DNA of 64,000 nucleotides from Pollenia angustigena (GCA_930367215.1 OV884059.1:157044511-157108510); one strand, 5' to 3'; positions 21,436 through 32,108 are shown, counted from the first letter of the stretch. Numbers and translations: made by a program. Notes: a model not told the origin generated them from the sequence alone.

Positions 21436-23419
21436 CAGGGCTGCCATATTTCACTATTTTTTGTTCCGGAAGTAGCAAAGTGACGATTTGCTGATTTTTA
21501 TCTAAAAAGCAGGGTTCGAAAATATTCATGTATGCATACATAATAAACTGACATGAATAATGCTTGCAAAATTTTTTGTTTTATTCTCGCAAGGTAATGA
21601 AAAGCTAAGAATTTTTTTTATTTTTAAGCACATGAATAAAATTGTTTTTTATTTTCCAGTTTGTACATATGCTCGTATATGGATAATGATCGTTGTGTTT
21701 TGCTTTATTCGTGTTTAAAAACACAAAAATCTCTTGCTGTTTTTTTTTTTGTTTAATAGTATTTGTAGCCTTACTTTGTACATGATAAAATGTTTTTTTC
21801 AAGCGTCGTTTATTCATGTTGCTTTTATACATAAAGAAAATAAAAATACTTGCAACTTTATTTTAAATAATTGAAAATATGACAACAGTGCAAATTTGAT
21901 TTTGATTTTTTTATCTAAATTTATGTACAAATTTTAATACATACATACATATTTAATTTAAACTTTTTGTAAGGAATTATTTATTTTAAAAGTGTTGCGT
22001 TATGTTCTTTTAAAGCTTTAATAAAAAAATTATAAAATAAATTACATAGGTACCTAAAATTTTTTTGTTTCTTTTACGTGCAGTAGTTTTACTTAAAAAA
22101 AAATGTTTCCCCAAATTTGCCCTAAAAAAAAAGAAATGAAAAAAAACACTAATTGCATTTAATTTGTTTTTTTTTTTCAATGTTAAATTCAAACATTCTT
22201 GATAAATAATCTCTCTTATTATCTCTTGTTTTTTTTGTAGAAACAAAAAACAATACAAATACAAGAACAAAAAGGTACAGCAATAGATTTTTTGAGTTTT
22301 TAAACACGAATAAAGCAAAACACAACAGATATTATGATGTAAATACCAAGCGAATATTTGGAAGTATGTGTGAATGCAAGACGAACAAAAGAAGTTTCAA
22401 AAAACAATTATCTCATGTACAAATATAAGAAAAGAAAAATCTCTCTTATCCCTACAGATAATATTGGACTACGTGGTCCATTGTGGCTTAAATGGACTTC
22501 TTACAACATGGTCCAATGTACTGTAGTATGGACCATGTTATAAGAAATTAACATGCAGTGCTGCCAACAACTGCATGATGTATACTTTTCTAAAGTTTAC
22601 AGTATTACACATTGGTAGCCCTGATGGTGTCCATTATTAATTGTTTATTTAAAAGTGAAAGTTTGAGAAATTTGTCGAAAAAAGATAAAAAAAAATTAAA
22701 AATACCAAGTAAATATATTTAATAATAGGAATAATAGACTACAGTACACACCATAAAAGGCCATTAGTAAAAAATGAAAAAGAAAAATGCTTTAACTACC
22801 CCTTAAGTGTACTCCATACTGTAGTAACATGGAGTACTTTTAGAACTAACCCACTTTAGAACTCCATGGATTAGTTTAAGGACTACTTCGGTGGGTTATA
22901 TGGTCCCCTCCTAGGACATCGTTATGTTAAATGGACCACCTTTTACCCATATATTTGGAGTAGTTTCCGAGTACTCCTACTCCTTTATGGACCACTCTTT
23001 ACATGCATGTATGGACAAGTCTCGTTATCTGCAGCGATTATCTCAAGTGTTTTGTAATAACAAAAAACAATGAAAATACAAGAATGAGTATAGCAAAAGT
23101 TTTTTTTGTGTTTTTAAACACGAATAAAACAGCACACAACAGTGTATAACATTTTTTATTCCTGACCATGAGTGAATAGTGAGTGAAGATTCGGAACTCT
23201 GCTAAAAAGTGACGATTTTTTCATTATCCAAATTGTGAATTAAGCACTAAATTTTCGGACACGTTTGTTTTTTAATCTTGTAATGTTCAACAGCCGTACC
23301 TTAACAAGGGCGGAAGGGGGACCGTTTTCTTTCGATTTTTTTTCGAAACGTTAAAGACGATTGTTTTATTTTTTCTTAGGAAATTGACGATTTCTTCCAA
23401 AATGTATCTGACAGCCCTG
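21436..23419. mobile_element. hAT-like element, GTGACGATTT words
   Basis: A perfect 8-bp duplication ATAATATA (21428-21435 and 23420-23427) flanks the ends CAGGGCTGCC and, reversed, CAGGGCTGTCAG. The repeat unit V copy at 38820 reads straight through (tttatatatgaaatacaaaacgg) and is an independent empty site. AGTGACGATTT or GACGATTT occurs inside both ends. The interior includes an inverted pair around ttcgtgtttaaaaacacaaaaa (21708 and 22293) and a tract rich in TGGACCA words. No transposase ORF. Confidence 0.8.
22454..23040. repeat. Tract rich in TGGWCCAT and GGAGTACT words
   Basis: Within the hAT above, words such as tggtccatt, atggaccat, actccatac, catggagtac and ggaccac repeat in both orientations from 22468 to 23012. 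The sibling text around it (ctctcttat, then aataacaaaaaacaat) appears duplicated on either side, so this may be a separate insertion with subterminal words like the other hATs here. Ends not determined. Confidence 0.35.
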
Positions 23420-23717
23420 ATAATATACAAAACGGAAAAGAGTTAAGACAAGATAAAAATACAAAAATTGCCAGACTGTCAGAATTTTAAAAAATTCCAG
23501 TAACAAAGTGCCGTTTGACACAAGTCAAGATTTAGGAGAGAAGGCACAGTAACAAAGATTTCAAGTCTGTACGATGACTTAAGAAACTTTCAACTACATA
23601 CACTAGGTGCAGACGGTGATTTTTTAAGACATAATTTTTGGTGTTTGTTGGTGAACGATGTAGAGAAGCAAGCGGGGTAGAGAAAAAAAAATCAAATTTT
23701 CTGTTCTCTGTGTCTTT

Positions 23718-23845
23718 GTGCCGGTTCACACACGTCAAGTTTGACTCGTTAAGTCTTGAGTTTTTAGGAGAGAGGCGAAAAGAAATGGAATCCTCCTTTC
23801 CCTTCTCTCCTTAAGGCACAAGACTTGACGGTTGTGAACCGGCAC
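23718..23845. mobile_element. MITE of the TTYACAC group (GTGCCGG family), 128 bp
   Basis: The ends are GTGCCGGTTCACACACG and, reversed, GTGCCGGTTCACAACCG, flanked by TTT on both sides. The arms continue with tcaagtcttgag..ggagag, so the whole element is one foldback. Relatives: 50376-50473 and 52458-52964. The empty position in unit V copy B is near 42165. Confidence 0.7.
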
Positions 23846-23896
23846 TTTCTTATATTTGCTTTTGTACACATTCCTATTTTTGTTATGTTGCTTCAT

Positions 23897-24613
23897 TATA
23901 CCCACACCACAATAGTGGAGAGGGTATTATGCATTTGTGCTGATTTGTGTAACGCCTTAAAATATTGGATCTAGACCTACCCTACTCAGAATCACGCTCT
24001 GAGTCGAATTAACGATGTCCGTCCGGCAGGCTGGCTGTCCAAGTAACCTTGTGCGCAATTTAGATAATTTGATAAAATTTGGGTCATAGGTTCTTATTGG
24101 CACTATGTTATGTATTTCCAAGCAACAATCAACAGCAGCTATATTAGTATTCTTCAATGTATATATTGAAAATGGGACGAATCGTAGGGACGTGAGGGTA
24201 GATAGGGGGAAACTTCTTCCGCTCAGAAACTATCAAACTGATTTTAATCAAATTTAAAACATAGATAGAACCATATCTTTATGGACACAAAAGGGATGCA
24301 TTTTTTAAAAAATTGGACCACGAAGGAAGATAGGGGCAGTTTTTGCCCTCAAACCGGTTTAAATGAAATTTAAAACATAGATAGATCCATATCTATATGT
24401 AGACATAAGCTTAACAGTTTTTCAAAAATAGCACCACAAGGGGTCGTAGGGGGCGATTTCTGCCTCTCACAAACTTTCAAACCGATTTTCATGTAGTTTA
24501 TAAACTTAGATAAATCCATATTAATGTGGACACATAAGCATGATGTGTTTTTAAATACTGTGGTGTAGGGTATCATATGGTCGGGCTTGACCGACTATAC
24601 TTTCATACTTGTT
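23897..24613 (+). mobile_element. DINE-1-like (Helentron) element, complete
   Basis: It starts TATACCC with a subterminal inverted repeat (caccacaatagtgg) and then the phrase agagggtattatgcatttgtg. It carries a gtccgtccgg block, and ends gtggtgtagggtatc, hairpin GGTCGGGCTTGACCGAC, tatactttcatacttgttt. This order matches Drosophila DINE-1/INE-1, whose 3' end is a similar hairpin followed by a CTTGTTTT-like tip. The unit V copy at 42205-42220 (tgcttcatttgaattttt) is an empty site, so the limits are well supported. Non-coding. Confidence 0.8.
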
Positions 24614-24820
24614 TAATTTTTATTTCAATGTGGTAACATCTCTTTTCAATACAACATACGGAGCGCATTTAAATTGTTTATTTTTTACAAATAAGCAAGT
24701 AAAGAAGAAGTGCCGATAACGGAGAGAAATCATTGTTTGATTCTGATGTGTTTTTGAAACAATTTTTAAAAGGAATTTAACAAGACATGATTTTTAAATC
24801 AGGGTTTGAATCTAGTGATA

Positions 24821-25434
24821 ATGGCTGTTTTCCTAAACGTGTGTTCACAATGTATCAATACCGTGTTGATGCATTGTGTACTTAAATTTTCACCTACTTT
24901 GTATTGTATATGAATATGGTTTGCATCTACATTATTTTAACTGCTTTATTTGCTTTTCTCTGCGCAGTGACAACTACAAAGTTGCATTTCGGAACTAAAT
25001 GCATTGTCAAAATTTTTATGGTTGCATTTAAGAACATGTTGCCATGTATGCCATCTGTTCTGACTTCCTACTCAGCAACATAAATTTTAATGTACCTCAT
25101 CGATCAACTCGTTTCTACATTCCAATATATTTACAAGTTTTACAAACTAATTATGCTAATTCTGATCCTCTAAGAAAATTGTGCAAACATTATAATGATT
25201 TTTATTTTCTTATTGATTTTTCTGTTAATGTTAATGTCATTAAACGTAATATTGTTATGAACCTAAATCAGTGTAATTAAATGGATGTATAAATCCTTTT
25301 TTTTTATTATTTTGTATATTATGTAAAAATTTTTTTTTTAATTCGGTCTGTAAGGATTTATTCCGTAGACCTTAAATAATAAATAATAATAATAATAATT
25401 ACTACCACGCAACAGGCGTTTAGGAAAACAGCCA
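24821..25434. mobile_element. TIR element carrying a LINE fragment
   Basis: The ends are TGGCTGTTTTCCTAAACG and, reversed, TTGGCTGTTTTCCTAAACG. The interior contains an inverted-looking attgcattg/gttgcattt stretch and then a LINE 3' end. Removal of the LINE would leave an element of roughly 250 bp. Target duplication not resolved. Confidence 0.5.
25030..25400 (+). pseudogene. 5'-truncated non-LTR retrotransposon (3' end of RT ORF)
   Basis: The reading frame ending at 25280 gives SDFLLSNINFNVPHRSTR, then FYIPIYLQVLQTNYANSDPL and KLCKHYN. This is the typical C-terminal tail after the reverse transcriptase of many insect LINEs (NVPRR.TR...Y.P..RTNY...P). The 3' UTR follows with ggtctgtaaggatttattcc and ccgtagacctt, and ends in an AATAAT-type tail at 25374-25400, as in I-like elements. 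The catalytic domains are absent because of 5' truncation. Clade assignment is tentative. Confidence 0.65.
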
Positions 25435-26439
25435 ATCTTATTTTTGATATCAATATAATTTTGAAAATCTAATCATTGAAATTATTGGGGTAATAATTAA
25501 AAATGAGAACGATTTGAACGATTTTGATCAAAACATTTACAAAATGTTAAGGAATAAAATTACCTTTGAGACGTCCAAATATATTTTTTTTATATTTTAA
25601 AGAGTGGCGATACATTTTTGTTTTCATGCAAAATAAGTACTATTTTTTGTTTGATTTTTATGATGAATTATTTAGTTTGCAATTTACCTGGCTTTCTGAT
25701 AAATGAAAACGGATTTGAATTAAGCGCCTTAAACTCTTATTATTCTATATATCGTCATCTTAAAGACCTAACTAATAACCTACACTCATATTATGTAGTT
25801 AAATTCAAACGAAAATTCATTTTAAACACATTAAAATTCATTTAAAAAACGGATCATTTACATTTCATTTAAAACAATAATATAAGTGTATCTGCAAAAA
25901 TTTCAAAAATTGAGTTTTTTATGAAATTTTATTCCCTATATCATAACGCATATGTCTGCAAAATTTTGAACATATAATATTGTAAATGACAAAGGTTTTG
26001 TACATAGAGGACCGTTACGCACAGAAAAGGAGAAAAATAAATCATAAAAAATCACGATAAAAGTTTAATTTTAACATTAAGTACTTGTTTTTGATTAAAC
26101 CAGTAAAGAAACTACTACTGTAATTATTTAATGTATATAATATTCATGTGTAAAGAAATTTTTATTTATTCATACTAATTAGCACTGCATATAGGTTATT
26201 TGGTTTCAGATTTTTACAATTCCGAAAAACCTAAGTGTCATAACATAAGCTGTGATTAGAAAAACAAAATTTTCTCAACCGATATACATACGTTACTGGT
26301 TTCATTTTAATCAAAATGTGTAATTTTCGTTTCAATATCGTTAATAGCTCCAATTTTATAACGTTTTTTCCCTCTCCTGTAAACTTTTAAAAACTGCAGA
26401 TAGGTTATTTCGTCTTTTAGGTGACGATATATTTTTATT
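25435..26439. other. No gene recognised
   Basis: AT-rich DNA. The ORF at 25618-25845 has no family resemblance and is rich in common AT codons. The phrases aaaattgagttttttatgaa and tcataacgcatatgtctgc (25907-25960) resemble 39000-39070, inside the element at 38964, so a decayed relative of that element may lie here. Confidence 0.35.
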
Positions 26440-26556
26440 TCAAATTTTTAATATTTTTAATTAGGCTTAAGTTCATGAAATTTAATTTTTATTAAATTAT
26501 TTTTGTGAAGAAAGGAATTTTACAACATGAAAATTAATCAAAATTGTTATTGATAA

Positions 26557-27003
26557 CACTGTGCTACACTCGAAAAGCACTTCTGAAATGACCTAGTGTG
26601 CGTTAAAGGTGTTGGTGAGCATGTTACGAATCCGGGCTTAAAAGTTTCAATATACCTCCAAATTCTCGAGTTATGGACCAAAGAAATTTTTTTGAGGCTG
26701 CTACTTTTAAACATTTATAACTTTTTTATTTATTAACCGATTTTTTAAATTCAAACGGTTTTGGAAAGCAAAAGAATTGTTATTTTTAAATATATATACT
26801 TCTCAGACAATATTAGCACAAATATGAATAGATTTTTTCAATTATATGGAAAATTTTTAGTTTTTTTTAAACTTTTAAAATTTCTACGAGACTTTTTTCC
26901 GAATTTAGTTTAAAGGCAACAAATATATTAAAGACAGTATTTTTCTGAGTAAAATGAGACGTCATTTGTTAAAATCGGTTGAGAAATGAGGAAGTTATAG
27001 TAC
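26557..27003 (+). repeat. Left terminal inverted repeat of the CMC transposon
   Basis: It matches the complement of 29297-29753. The outer 110 bp are the most diverged (for example gaaaagcacttctgaa versus gcaagcactttcaaag). From aaaagtttcaatatacctcc inward to gaggaagttatagtac the two are almost the same. Higher inner than outer similarity is unusual and could reflect conversion or drift at the tips. Confidence 0.8.
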
Positions 27004-27373
27004 TTTTTATGAGGAGCTATTATAACAAAAAAACAATTAAAATTCCTAAAAAAATACTATTTTTTTTCTTTTGTAAATACAATACAAATCGCTCATTTTA
27101 AACAAGTAAATTTGAATTAATAGGTACAAAAAAACTAAAAAAATTTTTCTCTTGATGTGAGTGAGTGTGAGTCAATATCCCCTCACGGACCCATCACTAA
27201 AATAAACATTATTGAAAGTACTTTTTAAAAATACCGTTAGTTTTTTTGATAATTGCAAAACTTCTGTTTTTTAGTTAGTGTTTTTAAAGTCGAATTAGAA
27301 AAAACTGGTTTTTTAAATTAAAGTATTTTTTTTCAATAATATTGTGCTTAAGTGAAGTTTGGCCACCTTTAGA

Positions 27374-29173
27374 ATGTGTAATAAGCGTAATCTTTTTTGT
27401 TACATTTGTGGCTTATTTGTTGACAAAAAACATCGTATCGAATTGGTAAAAAATAAAGCTGTGGTAGAAGCTTATAATCTATATTTTAATCGGTCGTACG
27501 TAAGGAGTGCTTGGTATGAACCCCAATATGTTTGCTCAAAATGCTCATCGACACTCAAAAAATGGATGTCTAAAAAATGTGAACAGGGTTCAATATTCTC
27601 AGTCCCAATGATTTGGCACCGTCAGCATTTTCATAAACCAGAAGAGTGTTACTTTTGCCAAACAAATGTTGTTGGTCATCGCTATAAAACCCGTGATCGC
27701 ATTCCATATCCTAATGTATCAACTGTATGTAAGCCAGTTCTAAGAGAAATTGATGTTGCAGAAACAAAAAGTATAGAAGTGGAAAGTGTTACTTCGCCCA
27801 TTAATGAAATTTGTGATGGTGATGGAAATGACACACCATATGTGCCTTTGAAAGCAGTCTCTTCCGAACGTCATTTAATTACAAATGAAGATTTTCGTGA
27901 TCTTGTGCGAGACTTAGGTTTATCTTGGAGACAAGCTGAAACTTTGGCTTCACGATTTAAACAATGGAATGCCTGCGAAAGTAATTTTCAAGGTACTTTT
28001 GGAAGAAAAAATATACAACTAGCGTCATTCGAACAAATTTTCAAACATGATGATAAATATAATAATCTTGTTTATTGCACCGATGTTGATGAGTTATTTG
28101 TTTGCCTCAGTCACGAGCATCGTTCAGAAGATTGGCGGCTATTCTTGGATGGTTCATGTAAAAGTATGTTTCTTATAAGTAACAATATTTTATTTTAATA
28201 GCCAATTTTAAAATCACGAATTTCTAGGTTTGAAAGCAGTTCTTTTACATAATGAAAACGAGTTACCATCAGTTCCCATAGCATATGCGACTGATATGAA
28301 AGAAACATATGCCACATTAGACAAAATTCTTAACGTAATTAATTACAGCAAACATCAGTGGCAAATCATCTCTGATTTAAAAGTATTAACAATTCTTTTT
28401 GGAATGCAGGGAGGTTTCACTAAGTATCCCTGTTATCTTTGTGAATGGAATAGTCGTGCAAAGGACCATTATAAATGTAAAGACTGGCCACCAAGAAAGT
28501 CATTTAAACTAAGCGAAAAAAATGTTATTAATATTCCACTAGTCCGGCCCGAGAAGATTATTTTGCCGCCATTTCATTTAAAGCTGGGATATATGAAACA
28601 ATTTGTGAAACGACTAGACCAAGAGAGTGAGGCTTTTTTGTACTTAAAGTCTCTATTTCCGAGACTAAGTGAAGCCAAAATAAAAGAAGGTGTATTTTAT
28701 TTTCAATCATTTAAGAGACATTGACAATTTTTTTTATATTTTTATTTCTAGGCATTTTTGTTGGACCACAAATCCGAAAAATGTTTCTTGATGAAAATTT
28801 TACGAAATTGTTAAATGCAGTTGAAGAGAGAGCATGGATTAGTTTCATGTCATTGTCGGAAAATTTTTTAGGTAATAAGAGAAGCGCTGCCTACGTTCAT
28901 GTTGTTAGTGAGTTTCTGGATGCTTACGAAGAAATGGGGTGCAGAATGTCTTTAAAAATACATTTTCTGCATTCCCATTTAGATTTTTTTCCAAACAATC
29001 TAGGCCAATTAAGTGACGAACAAGGCGAACGTTTCCATCAAGAGTTATTAACAATTGAAAAGAGATTTGAAGGAAAAAGTCAAATCAGGATGTTAGCTAA
29101 TTACTGCTGGTCACTAAAGCGAGAAACTGATGATTTGTATTTTAAACGTAAAAGATTAAGTAAACATTTTTAA
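27374..29173 (+). CDS. CMC-type transposase, three exons, 557 aa
   Basis: Catalyses cut-and-paste movement of its own element, by inference from its domain. Exons 27374-28163, 28228-28689 and 28752-29173 join across two GT-AG introns of 64 and 62 bp (donors GTATGT and GTGTAT; acceptors TTTCTAG). The result is one frame of 558 codons with no stop. The N-terminus has paired cysteines (CYICG at about 9-13, CSKCSSTLKKW, CYFCQ), a likely DNA-binding zinc region. The RNase H-like core shows Asp259 (LFLDGSC, next to KAVLLHN), Asp313 (IISDLKVL), the zinc pair Cys332/Cys335 (YPCYLCEW), His488/His491/His493 (IHFLHSH) and Glu510 (DEQGERFHQE; Glu507 is an alternative). Cys-x2-Cys and His-x2-3-His between Asp and Glu are the CMC signature. 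Close relatives that I recall from Hydra and arthropods share RAKDHY-, GPQIRK- and LDFFP-like motifs. An upstream TTG at 27359 is in frame; I chose the first ATG. No TATA box is clear. Confidence 0.8.
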
Positions 29174-29296
29174 AAAAAAATCATGTATAAATTGGTGATA
29201 CAAATATATAATTCGTTATGTTTTATTAGTTTAAAGTTATTTTATTAAATCATGCTAATCTAATCGAAACAGGTTTCCACTCTTTTGTTCGCAAAG

Positions 29297-29753
29297 GTAC
29301 TATAACTTCCTCATTTCTCAACCGATTTTAACAAATGACGTCTCATTTTACTCAGAAAAATACTGTCTTTAATATATTTGTTGCCTTTAAACTAAATTCG
29401 GAAAAAAGTCTCGTAGAAATTTTAAAAGTTTAAAAAAAACTAAACATTTTCCATATAATTGAAAAAATCTATTCATATTTGTGCTAATATTGTCTGAGAA
29501 GTATATATATTTAAAAATAACAATTCTTTTGCTTTCCAAAACCGTTTGAATTTAAAAAATCGGTTAATAAATAAAAAAGTTATAAATGTTTAAAAGTAGC
29601 AGCCTCAAAAAAATTTCTTTGGTCCATAACTCGGGAATTTGGAGGTATATTGAAACTTTTAAAACCGGTTTTGTAATACACTCATCTAGACCTTTAACAT
29701 ACACTAGGTCACTTTGAAAGTGCTTGCAAAAAAGGAAATTTTGTAGCACCGTG
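29297..29753 (-). repeat. Right terminal inverted repeat of the CMC transposon
   Basis: It is the inverted partner of 26557-27003, starting next to gcaaaggtactataacttcc and ending caccgtg. Between it and the CDS stop (29173) lie only about 120 bp, including a plausible polyadenylation region (aaaaaaaatcatg..aatata) but no clear AATAAA. Confidence 0.8.
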
Positions 29754-29756
29754 TAA

Positions 29757-29912
29757 TCTTTCATTCTTGACGTGATTAATTGATTTTACATGTTTTTTCC
29801 TTTACTTCTGGAAAAAACATGTAAAATCAATTAAAATGGATAATCATTCAGGAAAGCAAATTTCGATAACCTGCCGGCCAGGGTTCGAGCCAGAGCCACG
29901 TCAAGAATGAAA
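29757..29912. repeat. Hairpin between two SINE-like arms
   Basis: The segment contains an inverted pair attgattttacatgtttttt / aaaaaacatgtaaaatcaat (about 29781-29829) around cctttacttctgg. It continues into a deleted SINE-like copy: ggataatcattcaggaaagc, then directly aacctgccggccagggttcg. Compared with 30241-30460 it lacks about 133 bp (30294-30426), which removes the A-box half of the tRNA-like part. Confidence 0.6.
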
Positions 29913-30225
29913 GATTATCAATAACAATTTTGATTAATTTTCATGTTGTAAAATTCCTTTCTTCACAAAAATAATTTAATAAAAATTAAATTTCATGAAC
30001 TTAAGCCTAATTAAAAATATTAAAAATTTGGATTAAAAACCATAAATAGTTCAACAAAATAACCACAATACTAATTATTGTTAAAGCTAAGGCACGAGCT
30101 CTATGTGTACATTTGTCCTTCAAGTTGTGCTGAAAAAGGTCAACAGAAAAGAGAAAGACAAAGTGAAAAAACAAAAAATGTACTTGGACTTCAAGAAAAA
30201 TTCTTGACGAAAGTACGAAAAAACA

Positions 30226-30510
30226 GAAGTAAAGGAAAAAACATGTAAAATCAATTAAAATTGATAATCATTCAGGAAAGCAAATTTCGATCTACCAAAT
30301 GTTAAAATACAATTTGGTTTAAGGATTGATGTTTGACTAGTGACGTCAGCAGTCGTCGATGGCTGCGAGTGTAAGACGGCAAATCCATCTGAGGAGATCG
30401 AGTGGTTGCGATCGAAACATGTCATGGTAACCTGCCGGCCAGGGTTCGAGCCCGAGCCACGTCAAGAATGAAAGATTATCAATAACAATTTTGATTAATT
30501 TTCATTTTTA
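30226..30510 (+). mobile_element. tRNA-related SINE-like element
   Basis: A candidate RNA polymerase III promoter is present. An A-box-like GATCGAGTGGTTGCG lies at about 30396-30410. A perfect B-box core GGTTCGAGCCC lies at 30443-30453, 47 bp later, a tRNA-like spacing. The head agrees with tRNA design (ccggccagggttcgagcccgagcc). A non-tRNA body follows (cacgtcaagaatgaaagatt..attttgattaattttca). The same body appears in three orientations around the CMC transposon. No anticodon arm or acceptor pairing supports a functional tRNA. The true ends are uncertain. Confidence 0.5.
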
Positions 30511-30524
30511 AAATTTCGTTTTTG

Positions 30525-31190
30525 TTTCACTTTGCGTCGCTAGTGCTTCGATTTGCGTCGTTAATATAAGCAGAAAAAGGGGATTTCCCGTTGAAGTCTA
30601 ATGTAAATATGTATGTGAAGGTTGTCTGATGATTACAACTGGTTTCAAATTACATTTGCTGAAGTAAAGTTAAATTTAAATATTTTGCAGCAACGAGTCA
30701 AAAAAAGCAAATAAGCTTAGAACAAAAACAGGGCTTTTTGACGCGTTCTAAATCAGGGGTAAAGGCTGTTGGTATTGAAAGAAATCTTGAACTAGCCCCT
30801 TTTACAATAAATTCCATTTTCCGTTCCAGTGACGCTGATAAAATTAAGAAATTTGTTGAAACAAGAACATCGTTCCAACATAAACAGGTTACACAAATGA
30901 GAAAAAACTGGAGCCACTTCTTACTATTTGGATTGAAGACCAAAATCAGCTATAAATGCCCTTAAAACAAAAGATTACTCAAAAGAAAGCTTTAACTTTA
31001 TTTGAGATCTAAAATAAAACTATCCGTTATAAAGTCTATCAAATCAAAATTTATTTTTTCAGCTTAAATTATGAATCTCGGCACCAATTAAACGAAAATC
31101 AATACAAATGTATGGAAAATCCTGCTTCGTTTTGCGTCGTTCGGTTTGCTTTTTCCCTGTTTGCGAGTTTTCCCTGTACCAATTAGCGAC
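30525..31190 (+). mobile_element. Pogo/Tigger-like element remnant
   Basis: GCGTCGCTA at about 30534 and its complement tagcgacgc at about 31184 may be the terminal repeats; inside, tttgcgtcgtt recurs near both. The interior encodes a CENP-B/pogo-type N-terminus (separate entry). No TA duplication could be fixed. The adjacent 30032-30225 holds only aaggaaaaa-rich sequence with repeated aaagtac words. Confidence 0.4.
30696..30964 (+). pseudogene. N-terminal HTH fragment of a pogo/Tigger-type transposase
   Basis: The frame gives SLEQKQGFLTRSKSGVKAVG, then IERNLELAPFTINSIFRSS and DADKIKKFVET. This follows the CENP-B-type helix-turn-helix plan of Tigger/pogo proteins (L..K..IL.R...G.....V..E..V..STI..I.K...KI..F). 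There is no ATG at the domain start, the DDE domain is missing, and the frame ends at 30964. It is a short relic, possibly with a deleted remainder up to 31190. Confidence 0.5.
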
Positions 31191-31537
31191 GCATACCTGG
31201 GTATTGGTGTACATGAGCTGGCTTTAGCAACTAGGCAAATACATGTAAATCATATGTGTCAAACTGTTTTAAACTTGGAGAAGAACGGTATTGAGTGAAC
31301 TACACAAACACAACAAAACCTTTTATGAAATTAAAACAATATGTTATGACAAAATTAAATATAAATCTCTTGAAGAAGCCCTATGTTCCCAAGTGGAATA
31401 AATAAAAGAAATTAAAAAAAAATATTAAACTAAAGAAAACTTTCCGTTATGTTTTAAAAATCTCTAATTTTCTTAAGCAAAGCAAGAAACTGATAGCACA
31501 TTCCGTACGGAATCAGTACCCATGCTCTGTAACTTTA

Positions 31538-31741
31538 GTGAGAACTTCATCGGAAAGATGTGAAACAAAATATTCCATTGTTTCTCGAAAAGTGAGAAAA
31601 AAGTGTGTCTGTAACTCATGTCAAAAACTATCAAAAGAGATTACGTCGTATTGTTATAAATGTCATAACATTGCACTCGAAGCAGATGTGACATTGCAAG
31701 CGTTGAGAACGCCAGTGACACATATCGCTGACGGCGACTAA
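31538..31741 (+). pseudogene. Unrecognised Cys-rich ORF fragment
   Basis: The 67 codons include KKCVCNSCQKLSKE and TSYCYKCHN, a C-x-C-x2-C ... C-x2-C arrangement that could bind zinc. The C-terminal cysteine region of piggyBac transposases is one possibility, but similarity is weak. Upstream (31191-31537) is AT-rich with no confident frame. I do not assign a function. Confidence 0.25.
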
Positions 31742-31869
31742 AATTTACTAAAATTGAACAAATTTCAACGACGGCGGCGAAAATACAACCGTGGGCAACA
31801 CCAAATAATGTAAAGTGCGACTTTCATGTTGGTTGTTTGCAAACGAGCTTTGAAAATTTTTTTATTATT

Positions 31870-32108
31870 TTATAAGAATGTTAAAAGCAAAATAATTTAA
31901 CAATGAATAATGTGCCAAGAACAAAATATTATTATTATTATTCATCGCATTTTGCATTTTTAATCGTTTTTTAGTGTTAAATTTTGTTCTTGCCCAATTT
32001 TTATTCGTGAGTTTATTTGACAGTTCAAAGCGGGAACTTTTTCACAGAAATTTTATAGACACACTCTCTCTGTGAATTGGCGAGTAATTTCCTAACGTGA
32101 CAGCTAGT
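31870..32108. repeat. Dispersed repeat, also at 3930-4155
   Basis: Same orientation and text as 3930-4155 (aagaacaaaat..attattatt, gtgagtttatttgacagttc, gaattggcgagtaatttcc). It ends cctaacgtgacagctag versus ccttacgtgacagccag. Class unknown. The following 32109-32490 has weak similarity to 16385-16480 and nothing else. Confidence 0.5.

Larger units (their letters stand above)
23420..24820. repeat. Repeat unit V, copy A, last part
   Basis: It matches 38828-38960 and 41763-42425: aagacaagataaaaatacaa, gatgacttaagaaactttca, tgcagacggtgattttt, tttgttatgttgcttcat, and the final gaagaatcaccgataacgg and acatgatttttaaatca blocks. Copy A carries a GTGCCGG MITE at 23718 and a DINE-1 at 23897. Copy B carries different insertions. 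No ORF with a recognisable domain was found. Confidence 0.65.
26557..29753 (+). mobile_element. CMC-type (Chapaev3-like) DNA transposon, apparently intact
   Basis: The 3197-bp element is flanked by TAA on both sides (26554-26556 and 29754-29756). Its tips are CACTGTGCTACA and, reversed, CACGGTGCTACA. The SINE-like copy at 30470-30485 (gattatcaataac) shows the unoccupied target, confirming a 3-bp duplication. The terminal inverted repeats are long, about 450 bp each. CACTR tips with a 3-bp duplication fit CACTA/Chapaev3, and the encoded transposase has the zinc-binding insert typical of the CMC group. It is the only element here with ends, target duplication and an open coding region all preserved. 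Confidence 0.8.
26440..30031 (-). repeat. SINE-like repeat arms interrupted by the CMC transposon
   Basis: The left arm (26440-26556) reappears inverted at 29913-30031. The text taatctttcattcttgacgtg after the transposon (29754-29774) reappears inverted at 29892-29912. Joining 26553 to 29754 gives an uninterrupted minus-strand copy of the SINE-like body seen at 30459-30506. The CMC element thus inserted into one arm of an older inverted pair of these repeats. Confidence 0.6.

Noticed and set aside
30396..30460. A functional tRNA gene
   Set aside because: A and B boxes are present, but acceptor and anticodon stems do not pair and the body is repeated elsewhere, so SINE-like is the better reading.
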